DNA of 64,000 bases from the NCBI RefSeq assembly GCF_020685205.1, contig NZ_JAJERB010000003.1:310001-374000 (forward strand). The letters are read 5' to 3'. This DNA is from Hymenobacter translucens (GTDB taxonomy: Bacteria; Bacteroidota; Bacteroidia; Cytophagales; Hymenobacteraceae). How positions within the stretch are numbered: the stretch's first letter is position 1; the number at the start of each line of letters is the position of its first letter. The notes below the pieces were generated by a model that saw only the letters and a program-made list of their open reading frames with translations, did not search any database and was not told the DNA's origin. This document shows positions 15,765 through 24,473 of the stretch, piece after piece. The position numbers were made by a program, and so were the translations under genes.

Positions 15765-17171
15765 TCAGATAAAGTCGACCCGCTCGGTGCGCAGCTCTTC
15801 CAGGCGGGCCAGCTTCTCGGCGTCGCGGTAAAAGATGTTCATCGTCTCAAACGGAATTATCTTGAGGTCTTTGCTCACGATATGGACGCAGGACTTCTTA
15901 ATGGCCCGCACGTCGAAATTCCAGGCGTCCATAAACTGCAGGATGATGACGCGGAACAGGTTCTCGTAGCTCAGGTTGGGCGCCTGCACCTGGGGCAGGC
16001 AGCACAAGAGCTGGTTGAGGTCGGGCACCACGGTGTCTACGGTGTTGGCGGTGCTGAACAGGCGCAGCAGGTGCTGGCGCAGGCGCGGGTCCCGCTCGTA
16101 GACGATGGTGTTGCCGGCGCTGGTGAGCAGGTCGGCCGGGTCGATGTAGCGGGTGAGCGGGTACACCTCCCCTTCCAGCTTCAGAGCGTAGGCCATGGCC
16201 AAGGCGTCGGGGTTGCAAGGCACCGGCAGCAGGTCCTGGGCCGTGAACACCGGGCTCTGGTCGATGATGCCCTGCCGCACCTCGGTCAGAGAAAACGAGT
16301 CGGTTTCGGGGTTGAAGTTCTGCAGGCGGCCCGCGGCCTGGGTGGGCTGAAACGTGACGCCCCGCACGCAGCGCTGCTGCAGGGCAAAGTCGATGATGCG
16401 GCCCATCTCGTCGTCGTTCAGCCCTTTCTGCAGGGTCACGACCAGGGTGGTGCTCAGGTTGTACTTGTTGAGGTGCTCCAGGGCCTTGAGGCGGACGTCG
16501 CGCAGGTCGCGGCCCCGCATCTGCAGCAGTACGTTTTCGCGGAAGGAATCAAACTGCAGGTACACCTCGAAGGCACCGGCGTAGGTGGCCAGCCGGGCTA
16601 CGAACTCCTCGTCTTTGGCCAGACGCACGCCGTTGGTGTTCACCATCAGGTGCTTGATGGGCTTGCGCTTGCACATGTCCAGAATCTCCCAGAACTGCGG
16701 GTGAAGCGTGGGTTCCCCGCCGGAAATCTGCACCACGTCGGGCTCGCCTTCGTTGAGCACCAGCACGTCAATCATGGCCTCGACTTCCTCGAGGGTGCGG
16801 TGCCGGCCGTGGTGGGGGCTGCTTTCGGCGTAGCAGGTCGGGCAGGTCAGGTTGCAGCGGTCCGTGATTTCAATGACGGTCAGGCAGCTGTGCTGCTCGT
16901 GGTCGGCGCACAGGCCGCAGTCGTAGGGGCAGCCGTAGTGGGTGGCAGTGTTGAAGCGGCGAGGCGTTTCGCTGGGCTTCACGTAGTTGCGGATGCTTTT
17001 GTAGTACTCGATGTCGGTGGCAATGAGCACCTTCTGCCGCCCGTGCTCGGGGCAGCGCTTGAGCATGTACACGCCTCCGTCCTGGAAGACGATTTTGGCC
17101 TCGATGCGCCGCAGGCAATGCGGACAGAGGCTGAGGGTAAAGTCGTAGTAGGTATAAGGACGCTCGGGCAT
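15765..17171 (-). CDS. radical SAM enzyme of the Tes/MJ0619-like group
   Basis: A 468-residue protein. Cys106-x3-Cys110-x2-Cys113 (CNLTCPTC) binds the SAM [4Fe-4S] cluster, and VQISGGEPTLHP is the GGE motif. The N-terminal 100 residues are Cys-rich (CPHC at 16-19, RCPEHG at 39-44, CPYDCGLC at 81-88, Cys96), suggesting extra metal or cluster sites. More cysteines lie near 365-425. This layout is characteristic of the archaeal MJ0619 methylase and tetraether synthase (Tes) group, whose members modify pterins or join lipid alkyl chains; assignment to a lipid reaction is inference from that likeness and from neighbours (an Lgt-like gene and small membrane proteins). It probably heads an operon with the three small membrane genes. 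Confidence 0.85.
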   Translation of the reverse strand: MPERPYTYYDFTLSLCPHCLRRIEAKIVFQDGGVYMLKRCPEHGRQKVLIATDIEYYKSIRNYVKPSETPRRFNTATHYGCPYDCGLCADHEQHSCLTVIEITDRCNLTCPTCYAESSPHHGRHRTLEEVEAMIDVLVLNEGEPDVVQISGGEPTLHPQFWEILDMCKRKPIKHLMVNTNGVRLAKDEEFVARLATYAGAFEVYLQFDSFRENVLLQMRGRDLRDVRLKALEHLNKYNLSTTLVVTLQKGLNDDEMGRIIDFALQQRCVRGVTFQPTQAAGRLQNFNPETDSFSLTEVRQGIIDQSPVFTAQDLLPVPCNPDALAMAYALKLEGEVYPLTRYIDPADLLTSAGNTIVYERDPRLRQHLLRLFSTANTVDTVVPDLNQLLCCLPQVQAPNLSYENLFRVIILQFMDAWNFDVRAIKKSCVHIVSKDLKIIPFETMNIFYRDAEKLARLEELRTERVDFI

Positions 17172-17204
17172 AGTGGGAAACTAGTTAACGGCCGGAATGT
17201 AAAG

Positions 17205-17936
17205 CTAAAAGGGCGGTAAGAGCACCCGGTGCCGACGCTTTTTAAGGATGGCACCCGAATGTGCGTCCACCGTCAGTACCTGCTGCATGGGCGTATCATC
17301 AGCTGAATAGCGCGTGTTCGTAACCGTCCAGACCAAGGAGTTGAGTTGCGGCCGGTAAGTCAGAGCGCGGGTGGCATACAACCGCCGGGCGGAGTCGGCT
17401 ACCAGTTGTAGGCCGGAGTTGCGGGCCAGCTTTTGCAGCCTTGACAGCGCAATCAGCTTCGCCTTTCCCGGCTTGTCTACGATGTCCGGCAGCGTGATTT
17501 CCTCTACCACCCTTCCCGCGGCATCCAGGCCAATCTGCGCCACATAGCTCCCGATTCCGGCGGGTTCGTCGCGCAACGTGAAGCACAGGTAGTAACTGCA
17601 CACCACCCACCGCCGGGCAGTCTTCTCCGCGGCGTCAATTTCGGCCAGCTTCTCGAGGTCTATCCTCCGCCCTCCTGCCGGCACAAGCCGGGCGTAGAAC
17701 GCCGGGCCGAGGCGCTTTACCAGATGGTCGCGCAACCGGCGCTGTATGCTATCCGGCAACTCCGAAAGCCCGTGGATCGGGGTTTCGACCCGTGGGTCGA
17801 GGTAAGCCAGTGAGCAGTAGCCGTAGGTTAGCCCGGGCTTTGATAAAACCGAGTTTACAGCACCCTGAGCCCGGGCAGTCGGGCCTTCAAGGCAGCAGGC
17901 CAGCAGCAACGCGACCAGTGCCTTATAACGGCTCAT
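17205..17936 (-). CDS. secreted protein of unknown function
   Basis: ATG 17936 (MSRYKALVALLLACCLEG) gives a signal peptide cut near ARAQG and 243 residues in total; nine codons upstream are open but add nothing. The middle contains two cysteines (VVCSYYLCF). The C-terminus ends in a beta-rich segment, QQVLTVDAHSGAILKK, that resembles the repeat units of PepSY-type domains, though too weakly for a firm call. It ends 33 bp before the radical SAM start, so co-transcription is likely. I do not recognise the family. Confidence 0.55.
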   Translation of the reverse strand: MSRYKALVALLLACCLEGPTARAQGAVNSVLSKPGLTYGYCSLAYLDPRVETPIHGLSELPDSIQRRLRDHLVKRLGPAFYARLVPAGGRRIDLEKLAEIDAAEKTARRWVVCSYYLCFTLRDEPAGIGSYVAQIGLDAAGRVVEEITLPDIVDKPGKAKLIALSRLQKLARNSGLQLVADSARRLYATRALTYRPQLNSLVWTVTNTRYSADDTPMQQVLTVDAHSGAILKKRRHRVLLPPF

Positions 17937-18112
17937 GTTGTTTCCGACAATCCGCAAAGGCAAGGGCTGTAGATCGAGTTACTGTCTTACGCATTGAAGG
18001 GGAACCAAGAAAGCTGGTTTGATCCCGCCCCCTGGAAAATTCAAGGTATGAAGATGCAAACAAGATTTTCTATATCGCCCCGCAGTTGATAATAACATGC
18101 GTGGGCCACTTC

Positions 18113-18844
18113 CTATTTGGAATGATTCGCTTGCTTCCGGATAAGCCACCGGTAGCGGTTACGCTCTTTCTTCATGGTGAAGTGTCCGGCCAAGGTCAAA
18201 ATCCTGGATACGGACGCTCCACCGGATGTAGTCCACGACTCAAACGGGATGCTTTTGTTGAAATAGTAGCTTCTGCGCTTTAAATCAAGCAGCTGGTCTA
18301 CATCAGCAACAAAGCCCTGCACCAGACCCGCCTCTTTCACGCCTTCCTGGATACTGGGCGTCCAATATGATTTAAGATAATACGTATCGTTTTTGAGGGT
18401 TTCCAGGATATAGGTGACCCCATCAAACCCTTCCTTCCAGCCTGAAATCTTTTCCTCACTCGGAAGGGCATCCAGTTGCCTGCTTAGATAAGCCAAGTAG
18501 AGCTGCCGGCACGCAGCTGAGTCCACTGCTTCTTTGATAATGAAATACCGACCGGTTTCTTCTTCGCCCGATGGTACCCTTTCTTTTACCCATTGGGTAA
18601 GGCTGCCTTGATACCCCGACTGCTTGGGCCAGATGTCTATTATTGCTTCACCCTTCCAAAGGCGCAGGTAAAAGGGTTGAGAACCTGCCGCAACATCGTT
18701 CAACTCCAGTTCGTCTTCACGACTCAGGACGTGAGTGCGCCAGAAGTTTTCCGCTTGACCCGGCCTGACTTCAACGTGTATGGCTCTTTGCGCCACTATG
18801 GAATGACTACTTAGCAAACTCAGGGCAACCAGTAGCTCTTTCAT
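18113..18844 (-). CDS. secreted protein of unknown function, coupled to the Lgt-like gene
   Basis: The ATG at 18844 overlaps the TGA of the upstream Lgt-like gene (ATGA), which fixes the start and predicts translational coupling. The 243-residue product begins MKELLVALSLLSSHSIVAQ, a signal peptide. The mature protein is charged, with several tryptophans and many tyrosines, and has a Lys/Arg-rich C-terminus (MKKERNRYRWLIRKQ). No motif is recognised. Base composition is visibly lower in GC than the neighbours, suggesting either weak constraint or later arrival. Confidence 0.6.
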   Translation of the reverse strand: MKELLVALSLLSSHSIVAQRAIHVEVRPGQAENFWRTHVLSREDELELNDVAAGSQPFYLRLWKGEAIIDIWPKQSGYQGSLTQWVKERVPSGEEETGRYFIIKEAVDSAACRQLYLAYLSRQLDALPSEEKISGWKEGFDGVTYILETLKNDTYYLKSYWTPSIQEGVKEAGLVQGFVADVDQLLDLKRRSYYFNKSIPFESWTTSGGASVSRILTLAGHFTMKKERNRYRWLIRKQANHSK

Positions 18845-19668
18845 CAGTCCGTCTTTCCCGAATCGTACGCGTGCCGTTGCTTCTGGGAAGACTGGGCACC
18901 AGATTCCGCAATTTGGCTGTTCGTGCCTCTGAATATGCTTCGAACCCACAGCCACCCGTAATACCCCAGCCCCGCCACGCAGGCCCACTGAATGGCAGTA
19001 AGTCCCCAGCCGGCCGGGGCCGGGGTAGGCTTGATGAACTCGACCACCAGCCGGAATACCAGGTAAGCGGCCAGAAACAGCTCAAACCGCCGACCGTCGG
19101 GCAAGGAGCCCCGGCGCTCCAGCCGCCACAGCAATGCGCCCAGCAGAAGCAGAAAGCCGATTTCGTAGAGGTTGGTTGGATGACGGGGCACACCGTCGCC
19201 GAAGTCAGTGCCCCAGGGCAGGGTGGTGGCCGCGCCGTAGGTACCGTCTTCGAGCCCGCTCAGGTGGCAGCCCAACCGGCCCAGCACCATCGCCAATATC
19301 AGCGGATACACCATCAGGTCGCCCGAAGAAGCCGTAACGCCCAGGTATTTCTTGATCAGCTCCACGCCGACCAGACCGCCCAGCAGACCGCCGACGATGG
19401 TTTTGTTGGTGAAGTAGTACAGGTAGCCTCCGGGCGGATCGGCCAGCAGTTCCGGGTGCTCGAGCAGCCCCAGCACCCGGGAGCCCAGTAGCGCCCCGGC
19501 CGCCGCTCCCACGAAGATCCACAGCCGGTGCTCGGTACTGATTTGATCCTGGTCGGGGTTGCGCAGGCGGGTGTAGAGCCGATAGCCCAGCGAATACGCC
19601 AGCACCTCAAACACGAGATGCACCGGAAGCAGCACCGGGCCAAGCGGAAGTTGAACAGGAAACGTCAA
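18844..19668 (-). CDS. Lgt-like membrane protein with altered active site
   Basis: Related to prolipoprotein diacylglyceryl transferase (Lgt): about seven membrane helices, the loop GRLGCHLSGLEDGTYG where Lgt has GRxGNFxNxExxG, HPTNLYE for HPxQLYE, and FRLVVEF carrying the Arg/Glu pair of the last helices. However, the Asn essential in Lgt is Cys, and the HGGL histidine is replaced (TIVGGL). I start at TTG 19668 (then TFPVQLPLGPV), where Lgt likeness begins; GTG 19731 is an alternative that would read through an inverted repeat. It is coupled to the next gene and lies upstream of the radical SAM operon. It may transfer or bind a lipid group without being a true Lgt. Confidence 0.75.
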   Translation of the reverse strand: MTFPVQLPLGPVLLPVHLVFEVLAYSLGYRLYTRLRNPDQDQISTEHRLWIFVGAAAGALLGSRVLGLLEHPELLADPPGGYLYYFTNKTIVGGLLGGLVGVELIKKYLGVTASSGDLMVYPLILAMVLGRLGCHLSGLEDGTYGAATTLPWGTDFGDGVPRHPTNLYEIGFLLLLGALLWRLERRGSLPDGRRFELFLAAYLVFRLVVEFIKPTPAPAGWGLTAIQWACVAGLGYYGWLWVRSIFRGTNSQIAESGAQSSQKQRHAYDSGKTD

Positions 19669-19672
19669 GAGC

Positions 19673-19783
19673 GCGAGGTTTCGCGAGGTGAAAACAGGTT
19701 TCGCAAGGTATAAAATACAAAGCTCGTCCACGCCTCATGAACGGCACCGCGAAACCTTGCTTCACCTCGCGCTGAAACCTCGC
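19673..19783. repeat. long imperfect inverted repeat
   Basis: The arm at 19673-19704 and its near-complement at 19749-19783 share GCGAAACC, TTCACCTCGCG and AAACCTCGC with two bases inserted. They are separated by 44 bases that contain an AT-rich TATAAAATAC. It lies between the end of the dehydrogenase gene and the Lgt-like coding region and could be a terminator/attenuator or a remnant of a small mobile repeat. Confidence 0.65.
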
Positions 19784-19788
19784 GCCGG

Positions 19789-20829
19789 CTAACCGACCTT
19801 CTTGGTCAGCTCGTTGTTTTCCTTTTCGGCTTTCTGGTTGGCAGCCGTCAGCGGGGAGCGGGTAATGGCCGACTCGCTTTCGTAGCCGTAGCGCCGCTCG
19901 TTGCCCAACTCCGAGCCCGGCTCGGGCAGGGCGCGGTTCACCCAGCTCAGCACGTCGGCGGTAGTGCCGGGGAACAGGCCGTGGAAGCCGGACAGCAGCT
20001 TGGCCGGCAAGCTCAGAATCACTTCGGCGTCGCCGCGCCGGCAGGCGTGCCAGATCTGCCGGGCCGCCGTTTCCGCGTCCATCGAAATGGCGGGCAGGGA
20101 ATCGGCCAGCGTAAAGGCGGCGTACTCCTTGCGGTGCTGCCCCTTCACGATGGCATGCCGGGCACTGCCGGTGCGCATCAGCCCCGGGCACACCGTGGTA
20201 ACCAGAATGCCATGCTGCTTGAGCTCGGTGCGGAAAGCTTCCGACAAGCCCACCAGGGCAAACTTGCTTGCGCTGTAGGGAGCCAGGTGCGGTACGGCCA
20301 CCTTGCCGCCCACCGAGGCGATGTTCACAATCCGGCCTTCGCCCCGGCGTCGCATGGCCGGCAGCACGGCCTGCATGGCGTGCAGCGGCGCCCAGAAGTG
20401 CGTGTCCATTGACTCCTGGTACTCGCGCAGCTCCATGTGGTCAAGGGGGCCGGCGGTGATGATGCCGGCGTTGTTGACCAGCACGTCGATGGGACCGAGC
20501 TGCTGCTGCACTTCCGCCACCAGCGTCCGGATTTCCTGCACGTCGGTCAGGTCGCGGGGGAAGGTGAGCACGCGGGCGCCCATGTCCGACAGCTCCTGCC
20601 GGGCCCGCTCCAGCTCCTCGGCGTCGCGGGCGCAGATGGCCAGATGGGCGCCTTCGGCGGCAGCGTAGCGGGCCAGCAGCAACCCCAGCCCCCGGGAGCC
20701 GCCCGTAATGAGTACCACCTTGCCGGTGAGGTCGTAGTTGCCCCGCCGGTTGTTCCAGACGGTAGCGGCAGCCAGGGCCGCGCCGAGACCGGCGGCCACC
20801 AGCCAGTTTTTGCGGATTTCTCGGTTCAT
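19789..20829 (-). CDS. short-chain dehydrogenase/reductase with N-terminal membrane anchor
   Basis: A 346-residue protein. Residues 8-24 (NWLVAAGLGAALAAATV) can span the membrane. The Rossmann core follows with GGSRGLG (NADP-binding), VNNAG, catalytic Ser in NIASVGG, and YSASK supplying Tyr and Lys. A C-terminal extension of about 80 residues contains a hydrophobic stretch and a charged tail (NQKAEKENNELTKK). Classical SDRs are about 250 residues, so both extensions are extra; similar anchored SDRs act on lipid or steroid-like substrates, but the substrate here is unknown. It lies upstream of the Lgt-like gene on the same strand, separated by an inverted repeat, so a shared operon is uncertain. 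Confidence 0.85.
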   Translation of the reverse strand: MNREIRKNWLVAAGLGAALAAATVWNNRRGNYDLTGKVVLITGGSRGLGLLLARYAAAEGAHLAICARDAEELERARQELSDMGARVLTFPRDLTDVQEIRTLVAEVQQQLGPIDVLVNNAGIITAGPLDHMELREYQESMDTHFWAPLHAMQAVLPAMRRRGEGRIVNIASVGGKVAVPHLAPYSASKFALVGLSEAFRTELKQHGILVTTVCPGLMRTGSARHAIVKGQHRKEYAAFTLADSLPAISMDAETAARQIWHACRRGDAEVILSLPAKLLSGFHGLFPGTTADVLSWVNRALPEPGSELGNERRYGYESESAITRSPLTAANQKAEKENNELTKKVG

Positions 20830-21064
20830 ATCTCCTTGTAAGGCAAGCTCCGCCGAAAGGTTACGTCAGCCCATGCCGCAGTCGGTAAATAAGGCGCCGG
20901 CAGCGGAACCGTTCAACCCGGAATTGCTGTACGTGGCGAAGAAAGTGCCGGTGCGGCTGCGCAGTCGGCAGTGCTTGTGCTTACTTTGGCACCGTTTTTA
21001 CTTCCCGCCCCCTGGCTGCCCCACCCCGGCGCCCATTTCTTATTGCTGACTACGTTTCTGCCCC

Positions 21065-21565
21065 ATGAAAACTTTCCTGCTGCTTGCGCTGCTGGCTGCT
21101 GCCCCGGGCCTGGTGTGCGCCCAGGCTACCACCGTGAAAACCAAGACCAAAACCCCGGCCGGCAGCACCAAAGCCAAAATCACCGTCCCGGCCGCCAAGC
21201 CCGCCGAGCCGACCTTCACCGTGGACGAGAATAAGGTGGAAGCCAAGGCGGCGGCCCTTACGGCCAACATGCGTCAGGCCCTGAACCTGACCCCGGCGCA
21301 GGTGGAGAAGGTCAACCGCATCAACCAGCTCAGTGTGCGCAACGTGGAGGTAGCCCGGCAGCGCTACCGCGCCAACCTGCCCCAGCTCAACGCCACCATT
21401 TCCGATATCGGCCAGTCCCGCCTGTCGATGCTGAAGGACGTGCTCGACCCGGCCCAGTTTGCCAAGTACCAGCGCAAGCGCGAGGAGAAGATGGGCGTGC
21501 CCAGCCAGCTCCAGGGCGCAACCGGCAATCCTGCGCCCGGTCTGCCCGTGCGCGGCGAAGAATAG
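21065..21565 (+). CDS. secreted Spy/CpxP-like small protein
   Basis: A 166-residue protein with signal peptide ([20 protein letters not shown]) and a Lys/Thr/Pro-rich linker to about residue 60. A helical region follows: [21 protein letters not shown], containing an LTPxQ element as in CpxP/Spy family periplasmic proteins, then a coiled helix up to ILDPAQF-like [11 protein letters not shown]. This pattern is common in Bacteroidota proteins annotated as hypothetical. It is followed by a strong terminator, so it is monocistronic. A chaperone or envelope-stress role is only suggested by the similarity. Confidence 0.65.
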   Translation: MKTFLLLALLAAAPGLVCAQATTVKTKTKTPAGSTKAKITVPAAKPAEPTFTVDENKVEAKAAALTANMRQALNLTPAQVEKVNRINQLSVRNVEVARQRYRANLPQLNATISDIGQSRLSMLKDVLDPAQFAKYQRKREEKMGVPSQLQGATGNPAPGLPVRGEE

Positions 21566-21581
21566 GCTTTCCGACTTCGTG

Positions 21582-21618
21582 AAAAGCAGCCGGTTCCCGA
21601 GCGGGGTCGGCTGCTTTT
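21582..21618 (+). terminator. intrinsic terminator
   Basis: AAAAGCAGCCG and its exact complement CGGCTGCTTTT with a 15-base loop, 16 bp after the Spy-like gene. Confidence 0.8.
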
Positions 21619-21710
21619 GCATTTGGGACATGCCCAGGAAAGCAGTGGGCATGGGCCGGCAGCGGCTTTTTGGCAAATTGCGCGTTGTTATTCTACTAAC
21701 GCTCTTCCGT

Positions 21711-22364
21711 ATGGCTGACCCGCAATCCGGCCCCGACCCGAACACGCTCTACCCCCTGCCCCACCACCGCAAGCTGGTGTTCCTGAAAAACCTGATTACC
21801 CGGCCCAACATCCTCGTCGGCGACTACACCTACTACGACGACTTCGATGACCCCGCCGCCTTTGAGCGCAACGTGCTCTACCACTTCGACTTTATCGGGG
21901 ACAAGCTGATCATCGGCAACTTCTGCGCCCTGGCCTCCGGGGTGAAGTTCATCATGAACGGCGGCAACCACGAAACCGGGCCGGTTTCCACGTTTCCCTT
22001 CGCCATCTTCGGCGGGGGCTGGGAAAAGCTGATGGACGGCATGGCACTGACCGACAAGTACCCTTCCAAAGGCGACACGGTGGTGGGCCACGACGTCTGG
22101 ATCGGGCACGGCGCCACCATCATGCCCGGCGTCCGGATCGGTAACGGCGCCATCGTTGCCACCGGCTCCCTGGTTACGGCCGACGTGCCCGACTACGCCA
22201 TCGTGGGCGGCAACCCCGCCCGGGTTATCCGTTTTCGCTTCGACGAGCCCACGGTGGCCCGGCTCAACCGCCTGGCGTGGTGGCACTGGGACGCCGAAAA
22301 AATCACCCGCTGCCTTTCCCTGATCAACTCCCCCGACCTCGACGCCCTGGAACGCTGCGTCTGA
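21711..22364 (+). CDS. CatB/Vat-related acetyltransferase (left-handed beta-helix)
   Basis: ATG 21711 gives 217 residues. The N-terminal [30 protein letters not shown] and the hexapeptide repeats [32 protein letters not shown] are the hallmarks of the xenobiotic acetyltransferase group (CatB, VatA-F), with the catalytic His in [23 protein letters not shown] is the usual closing element. Known members acetylate chloramphenicol or streptogramin A using acetyl-CoA; many chromosomal homologues have no known substrate. Whether it gives resistance cannot be told from sequence. It is preceded by a terminator and so has its own promoter. Confidence 0.9.
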   Translation: MADPQSGPDPNTLYPLPHHRKLVFLKNLITRPNILVGDYTYYDDFDDPAAFERNVLYHFDFIGDKLIIGNFCALASGVKFIMNGGNHETGPVSTFPFAIFGGGWEKLMDGMALTDKYPSKGDTVVGHDVWIGHGATIMPGVRIGNGAIVATGSLVTADVPDYAIVGGNPARVIRFRFDEPTVARLNRLAWWHWDAEKITRCLSLINSPDLDALERCV

Positions 22365-22449
22365 CGCGGCTCCGCACCGGCAACATTCCCGGCCGGGTCG
22401 CGGTACTACGCAGGCGGCTGTTTCCGTCGCTTTCTTCTGCTACCTGCCA

Positions 22450-23514
22450 ATGCCCGCTTCTGTGCCCCCGCCGCCCCCGGCGCCGACCTCTGCTCCTGCT
22501 GCTTCCCCTACCGGTATTTCTGCCCTGCTCGCCCGGGCCGGCATCGACTGGTTTTTGCTGGGGCTGCTGGGCGTGGTGGCGCTGGCCTGGTGGGCACCCG
22601 GCCTGGGCAGCAAAGCCAGCCCCGTACCCTGGAAGGTGATTACCACAGTAGGCGTCACGGCAGTGTTCTTCTTCTACGGCCTGCGCCTGAGCTTCGCGAA
22701 GCTCAGAGAAGGAATGCGCAACTGGCGCCTGCACGTGGTGGTGCAGCTGGTTACGTTCGGGCTGTTTCCGCTTCTGGCCTTGCTGGTCCGGCCGTTTTTC
22801 GGGGCCGACAAGGGCGAGCTGCTCTGGCAGAGCATCTTTTTCCTCTGCACCCTGCCTTCTACGGTCTCTACTTCCGTGGTGATGGTATCGGTCGCCAATG
22901 GCAACGTGCCGGCGGCCATCTTCAACGCCAGCATCTCCAGCCTGCTGGGCATCGTGGTAACGCCGCTCTGGCTGGGTTTGCTGCTGCCTACCGCTGCCGC
23001 CGGGGCTCCGGTAGGCAGCCTGGTTACGGGCCTGATCTGGCAGGTGGTAGTGCCCGTCACGGCTGGTATGCTGCTGAACCGGCGGTTCGGGGCATTTGCC
23101 GAGCGACACCGCCTGCGCCTGCGCACCTTCGACCAGCTCACCATCCTGCTTATCGTGTTCACGGCTTTCTGCGACTCGTTTGCCGAGGGCCTGTTCAGCT
23201 CCTTTGCCCCGCTCGACCTGGCCCTGCTGGGTGCCGGCATGGTGGCGCTCTACTACCTGGTGTTTTTCGCCGTCGGGGGCCTGAGCCGCCTGTTGCACTT
23301 CGACCGCGACGACCGGATTACGGCGTTGTTCTGCGGGTCCAAGAAGTCGCTGGTGCAGGGCAGCGTCATGGCCAGCCTGCTGTTTCCGGCCTCGCCCGCT
23401 ACCGGCCTGCTGCTGCTGCCCCTGATGCTTTACCACGCCCTGCAGATTATCCTGGCCAGCGTAATGGCCCAGCGCATGGGCCGGGAAAGCGTGCAGCCCG
23501 CCCCGGCGCGGTAG
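22450..23514 (+). CDS. bile acid:sodium symporter family transporter (YfeH/SBF-like)
   Basis: The 354-residue protein has a Pro/Ala-rich N-terminus and about nine to ten membrane helices. Motifs typical of the YfeH branch are FLCTLPSTVSTSVVMVSVANGN and CGSKKSLVQGSVM, the crossing helices that form the ion and substrate site in BASS proteins. The physiological substrate of this branch is not established. It lies 86 bp after the acetyltransferase on the same strand and may be co-transcribed, with no functional link evident. Confidence 0.88.
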   Translation: MPASVPPPPPAPTSAPAASPTGISALLARAGIDWFLLGLLGVVALAWWAPGLGSKASPVPWKVITTVGVTAVFFFYGLRLSFAKLREGMRNWRLHVVVQLVTFGLFPLLALLVRPFFGADKGELLWQSIFFLCTLPSTVSTSVVMVSVANGNVPAAIFNASISSLLGIVVTPLWLGLLLPTAAAGAPVGSLVTGLIWQVVVPVTAGMLLNRRFGAFAERHRLRLRTFDQLTILLIVFTAFCDSFAEGLFSSFAPLDLALLGAGMVALYYLVFFAVGGLSRLLHFDRDDRITALFCGSKKSLVQGSVMASLLFPASPATGLLLLPLMLYHALQIILASVMAQRMGRESVQPAPAR

Positions 23515-23736
23515 CCGGGAATCCCGGGTCGGCAGTCCGATGCCTTCGGACAGGGCCATTCCTCCCCGCCTTTCTTCAGCACCGCTCAGGCAGAAGCCCC
23601 GCGAGCTGCACTAGCGCTGGCCCGGCGGCCGACCACGCCGGTCAGGTACCAGCAGTGCTGCTCATCGGGCCGGCCGTTCCCGGGCTTTTCCCGCCTTTCG
23701 CCGGCCGGCCCTACCTTCGCCTTCCTTTCTGACCCG

Positions 23737-24054
23737 ATGAACTACCTGAAAACCTCCCTGGGCCGCCTGCGCCTGCTGGGCCTGCTCGAAGGCCTGTCGC
23801 TGCTGCTGCTGATTGGCATTGCCATGCCCCTCAAATATTTCTACGACAGTCCCGGCCTGGTTCGCGCCATTGGGCCGGTTCACGGTGTGCTGTTCGTGCT
23901 GTTCGTACTGTATACCCTGTACGTTGGAATCCGGCACCGCTGGCGCCTCCTTACCATTGGGATAGTGTTGCTGGCCTGCGTTATTCCCTTTGGCACGTTC
24001 TACGCCGACCGCAAGATTCTGGCTCCCCTGCAGCCGCCCCCTGGCCCGCAGTAG
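23737..24054 (+). CDS. DUF3817 membrane protein
   Basis: A 105-residue protein with three membrane helices. The sequence GLLEGLSLLLLIGIAMPLKYF and IGPVHGVLFVLFV are characteristic of DUF3817, a widespread family found alone or fused to transporters. The length matches the stand-alone form. Molecular role unknown. Confidence 0.85.
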   Translation: MNYLKTSLGRLRLLGLLEGLSLLLLIGIAMPLKYFYDSPGLVRAIGPVHGVLFVLFVLYTLYVGIRHRWRLLTIGIVLLACVIPFGTFYADRKILAPLQPPPGPQ

Positions 24055-24066
24055 GCGCCGCGGCAC

Positions 24067-24339
24067 CTACGCCGACGCAGCCACCGTGCGCAGCCACGCG
24101 TGCAGTGCCGCCCGCAAATCCGCGGCCCGCTCTTGTACCTGGGCCAGGCTGGTAAACTGGGCAACCCGGCGGCCATCGGTGAAGCTTCCGCTCAGCAATC
24201 CGCTGGGGTCGTTTATCCGGGCGCCGGTCGGGAACACCAGCAGCACGCAGTCCCTTTTGGGGAGGTTGAAGACGACGATGTCGCGCCTGTACTCATTGGG
24301 GTCAAACACCGGCATCTCGCGGGAGTAGTTGCATATCAC
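24067..24339 (-). CDS. DUF1801-like protein, probably N-terminally truncated
   Basis: The 90-residue frame begins with GTG at 24339. KRDCVLLVFPTGARINDPSGLLSGSF and a following helix resemble the second half of YdhG/DUF1801-type proteins (hydrophobic strand, DPxGLLxG, C-terminal helix). The first third of that family (an N-terminal helix and the EEKxxW region) is missing, and an in-frame TAG lies 12 bases upstream of the GTG. It may be a decayed gene or a minimal version. The family call is from memory of the motif pattern and is moderate. Confidence 0.5.
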   Translation of the reverse strand: MICNYSREMPVFDPNEYRRDIVVFNLPKRDCVLLVFPTGARINDPSGLLSGSFTDGRRVAQFTSLAQVQERAADLRAALHAWLRTVAASA

Positions 24340-24473
24340 ATTCCTTTCGCCTAATATTCTACCGATTACGCTTCTCAGCCCTATTCTATCAGTACCCTAT
24401 TGCTAAAGCATCCGGCCGATTACCGCTAACCGTGCCGGTGGTTCAATTCTTTCACCCTTTATCCCTTATCAGT

